From contig JAJZFO010000344.1 in NCBI GenBank assembly GCA_021805305.1, forward strand, positions 1 to 5,053: a stretch of 5,053 bases of DNA, written 5' to 3'. This stretch comes from Actinomycetes bacterium. GTDB taxonomy: Bacteria > Actinomycetota > Acidimicrobiia > Acidimicrobiales > RAAP-2. Positions 4,840 to 5,053 of this stretch are shown here, in pieces; position 1 is the stretch's first letter, and each line of letters opens with the position of its first letter. The notes below the pieces were generated by a model. That model made no database searches. It was not told the origin of the DNA and worked only from the letters and a program-made list of their open reading frames with translations. A program made the translations under genes and the position numbers.

Positions 4840-5053
4840 GTGGTCATTGATCTCCAATCGTTCGGTCCCGAGCGGTTCTCGAGTCGAGAGTTGTCACGGT
4901 TGGAGTTCGGATCGCGCCTCTTGGACCTGGCCGACGACACGACGCTGCCGATCCTGGAGCGCTGCAAGTTCATCGCCATCTTCGCGGACATGATCGACGA
5001 GTTCTTCCAAGTGCGCGTGGTCAGCCTCGAGGACAAGGTGGCCGCCGGAGTCC
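4840..5053 (+). CDS. ppk1: Polyphosphate kinase 1, N-terminal part (cut by window end)
   Basis: The first 71 residues of a gene that continues beyond the window. PPK1 reversibly transfers the terminal phosphate of ATP onto polyphosphate. The fragment aligns to the PPK1 N-terminal helical domain: RFSSRELSRLEFGSRLLDLA (12-31), LPILERCKFIAIF (36-48) and IDEFFQVRVVSLEDKV (52-67). Typical members read RELSWLxFNxRVL and SNLDEFFMVRV. Here Trp is Arg (R20), Asn is Gly (G24) and the Asn of SNLDEF is Met (M51). That Asn corresponds to E. coli N45, recalled as contacting the adenine of ATP. The protein may be a divergent PPK1 paralogue; the catalytic histidines are outside the window. GTG is the only plausible start. 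The gene is divergent from the minus-strand SEDS gene with 62 bases between start codons. Confidence 0.85.
   Translation, partial: MVIDLQSFGPERFSSRELSRLEFGSRLLDLADDTTLPILERCKFIAIFADMIDEFFQVRVVSLEDKVAAGV

Noticed and set aside
4755..5036. 93-codon minus-strand open frame opposite ppk1
   Set aside because: It has no recognisable domain, overlaps the SEDS gene start in another frame, and lies opposite a clear PPK1 N-terminus.

Overview
The window comes from a high-GC chromosome. Gene density, GTG start codons (five of the six starts seen) and protein types suggest an actinobacterium (Actinomycetota). The class cannot be fixed from this sequence; Acidimicrobiia or a related lineage is a guess. 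No rRNA, tRNA, CRISPR array, insertion sequence or other sign of a mobile element was seen, and no gene-free stretch exceeds 62 bases.

Positions 1-3416 hold the 3' part of a tightly packed plus-strand operon: the tail of ruvX, mltG (endolytic murein transglycosylase), aroE (shikimate dehydrogenase), a rodA-type SEDS glycan polymerase, and a small DUF151 (bifunctional nuclease family) protein. Every junction overlaps: 11 bp, then TGATG, GTGA and GTGA. Translation is therefore probably coupled, and the operon promoter lies upstream of the window. One transcript thus carries an enzyme that polymerises glycan strands (RodA) and one that cuts nascent strands (MltG), alongside shikimate-pathway and Holliday-junction-family genes.

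Positions 3413-4777 hold a second, distinct SEDS protein on the minus strand. It resembles the long mycobacterial RodA type (recalled: Rv0017c), but here it is a single gene with no kinase, phosphatase or penicillin-binding protein beside it. It meets the DUF151 gene tail to tail, and the two genes share one CTAG that supplies both stop codons. A perfect 10-bp GC-rich hairpin just inside the DUF151 coding end could terminate transcription from both sides.

Positions 4778-4839 are a 62-bp divergent intergenic region with candidate overlapping promoters; the minus-strand SEDS gene looks leaderless. Positions 4840-5053 are the start of a polyphosphate kinase 1 (ppk1) gene, cut by the window end. 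Its N-terminal signature is atypical, including Met where the family has a conserved Asn.

No wholly new system is evident. The points most worth checking are the shared stop with its embedded hairpin, the leaderless and overlapping divergent promoters, the two SEDS genes without adjacent partners, and the PPK1 substitution.
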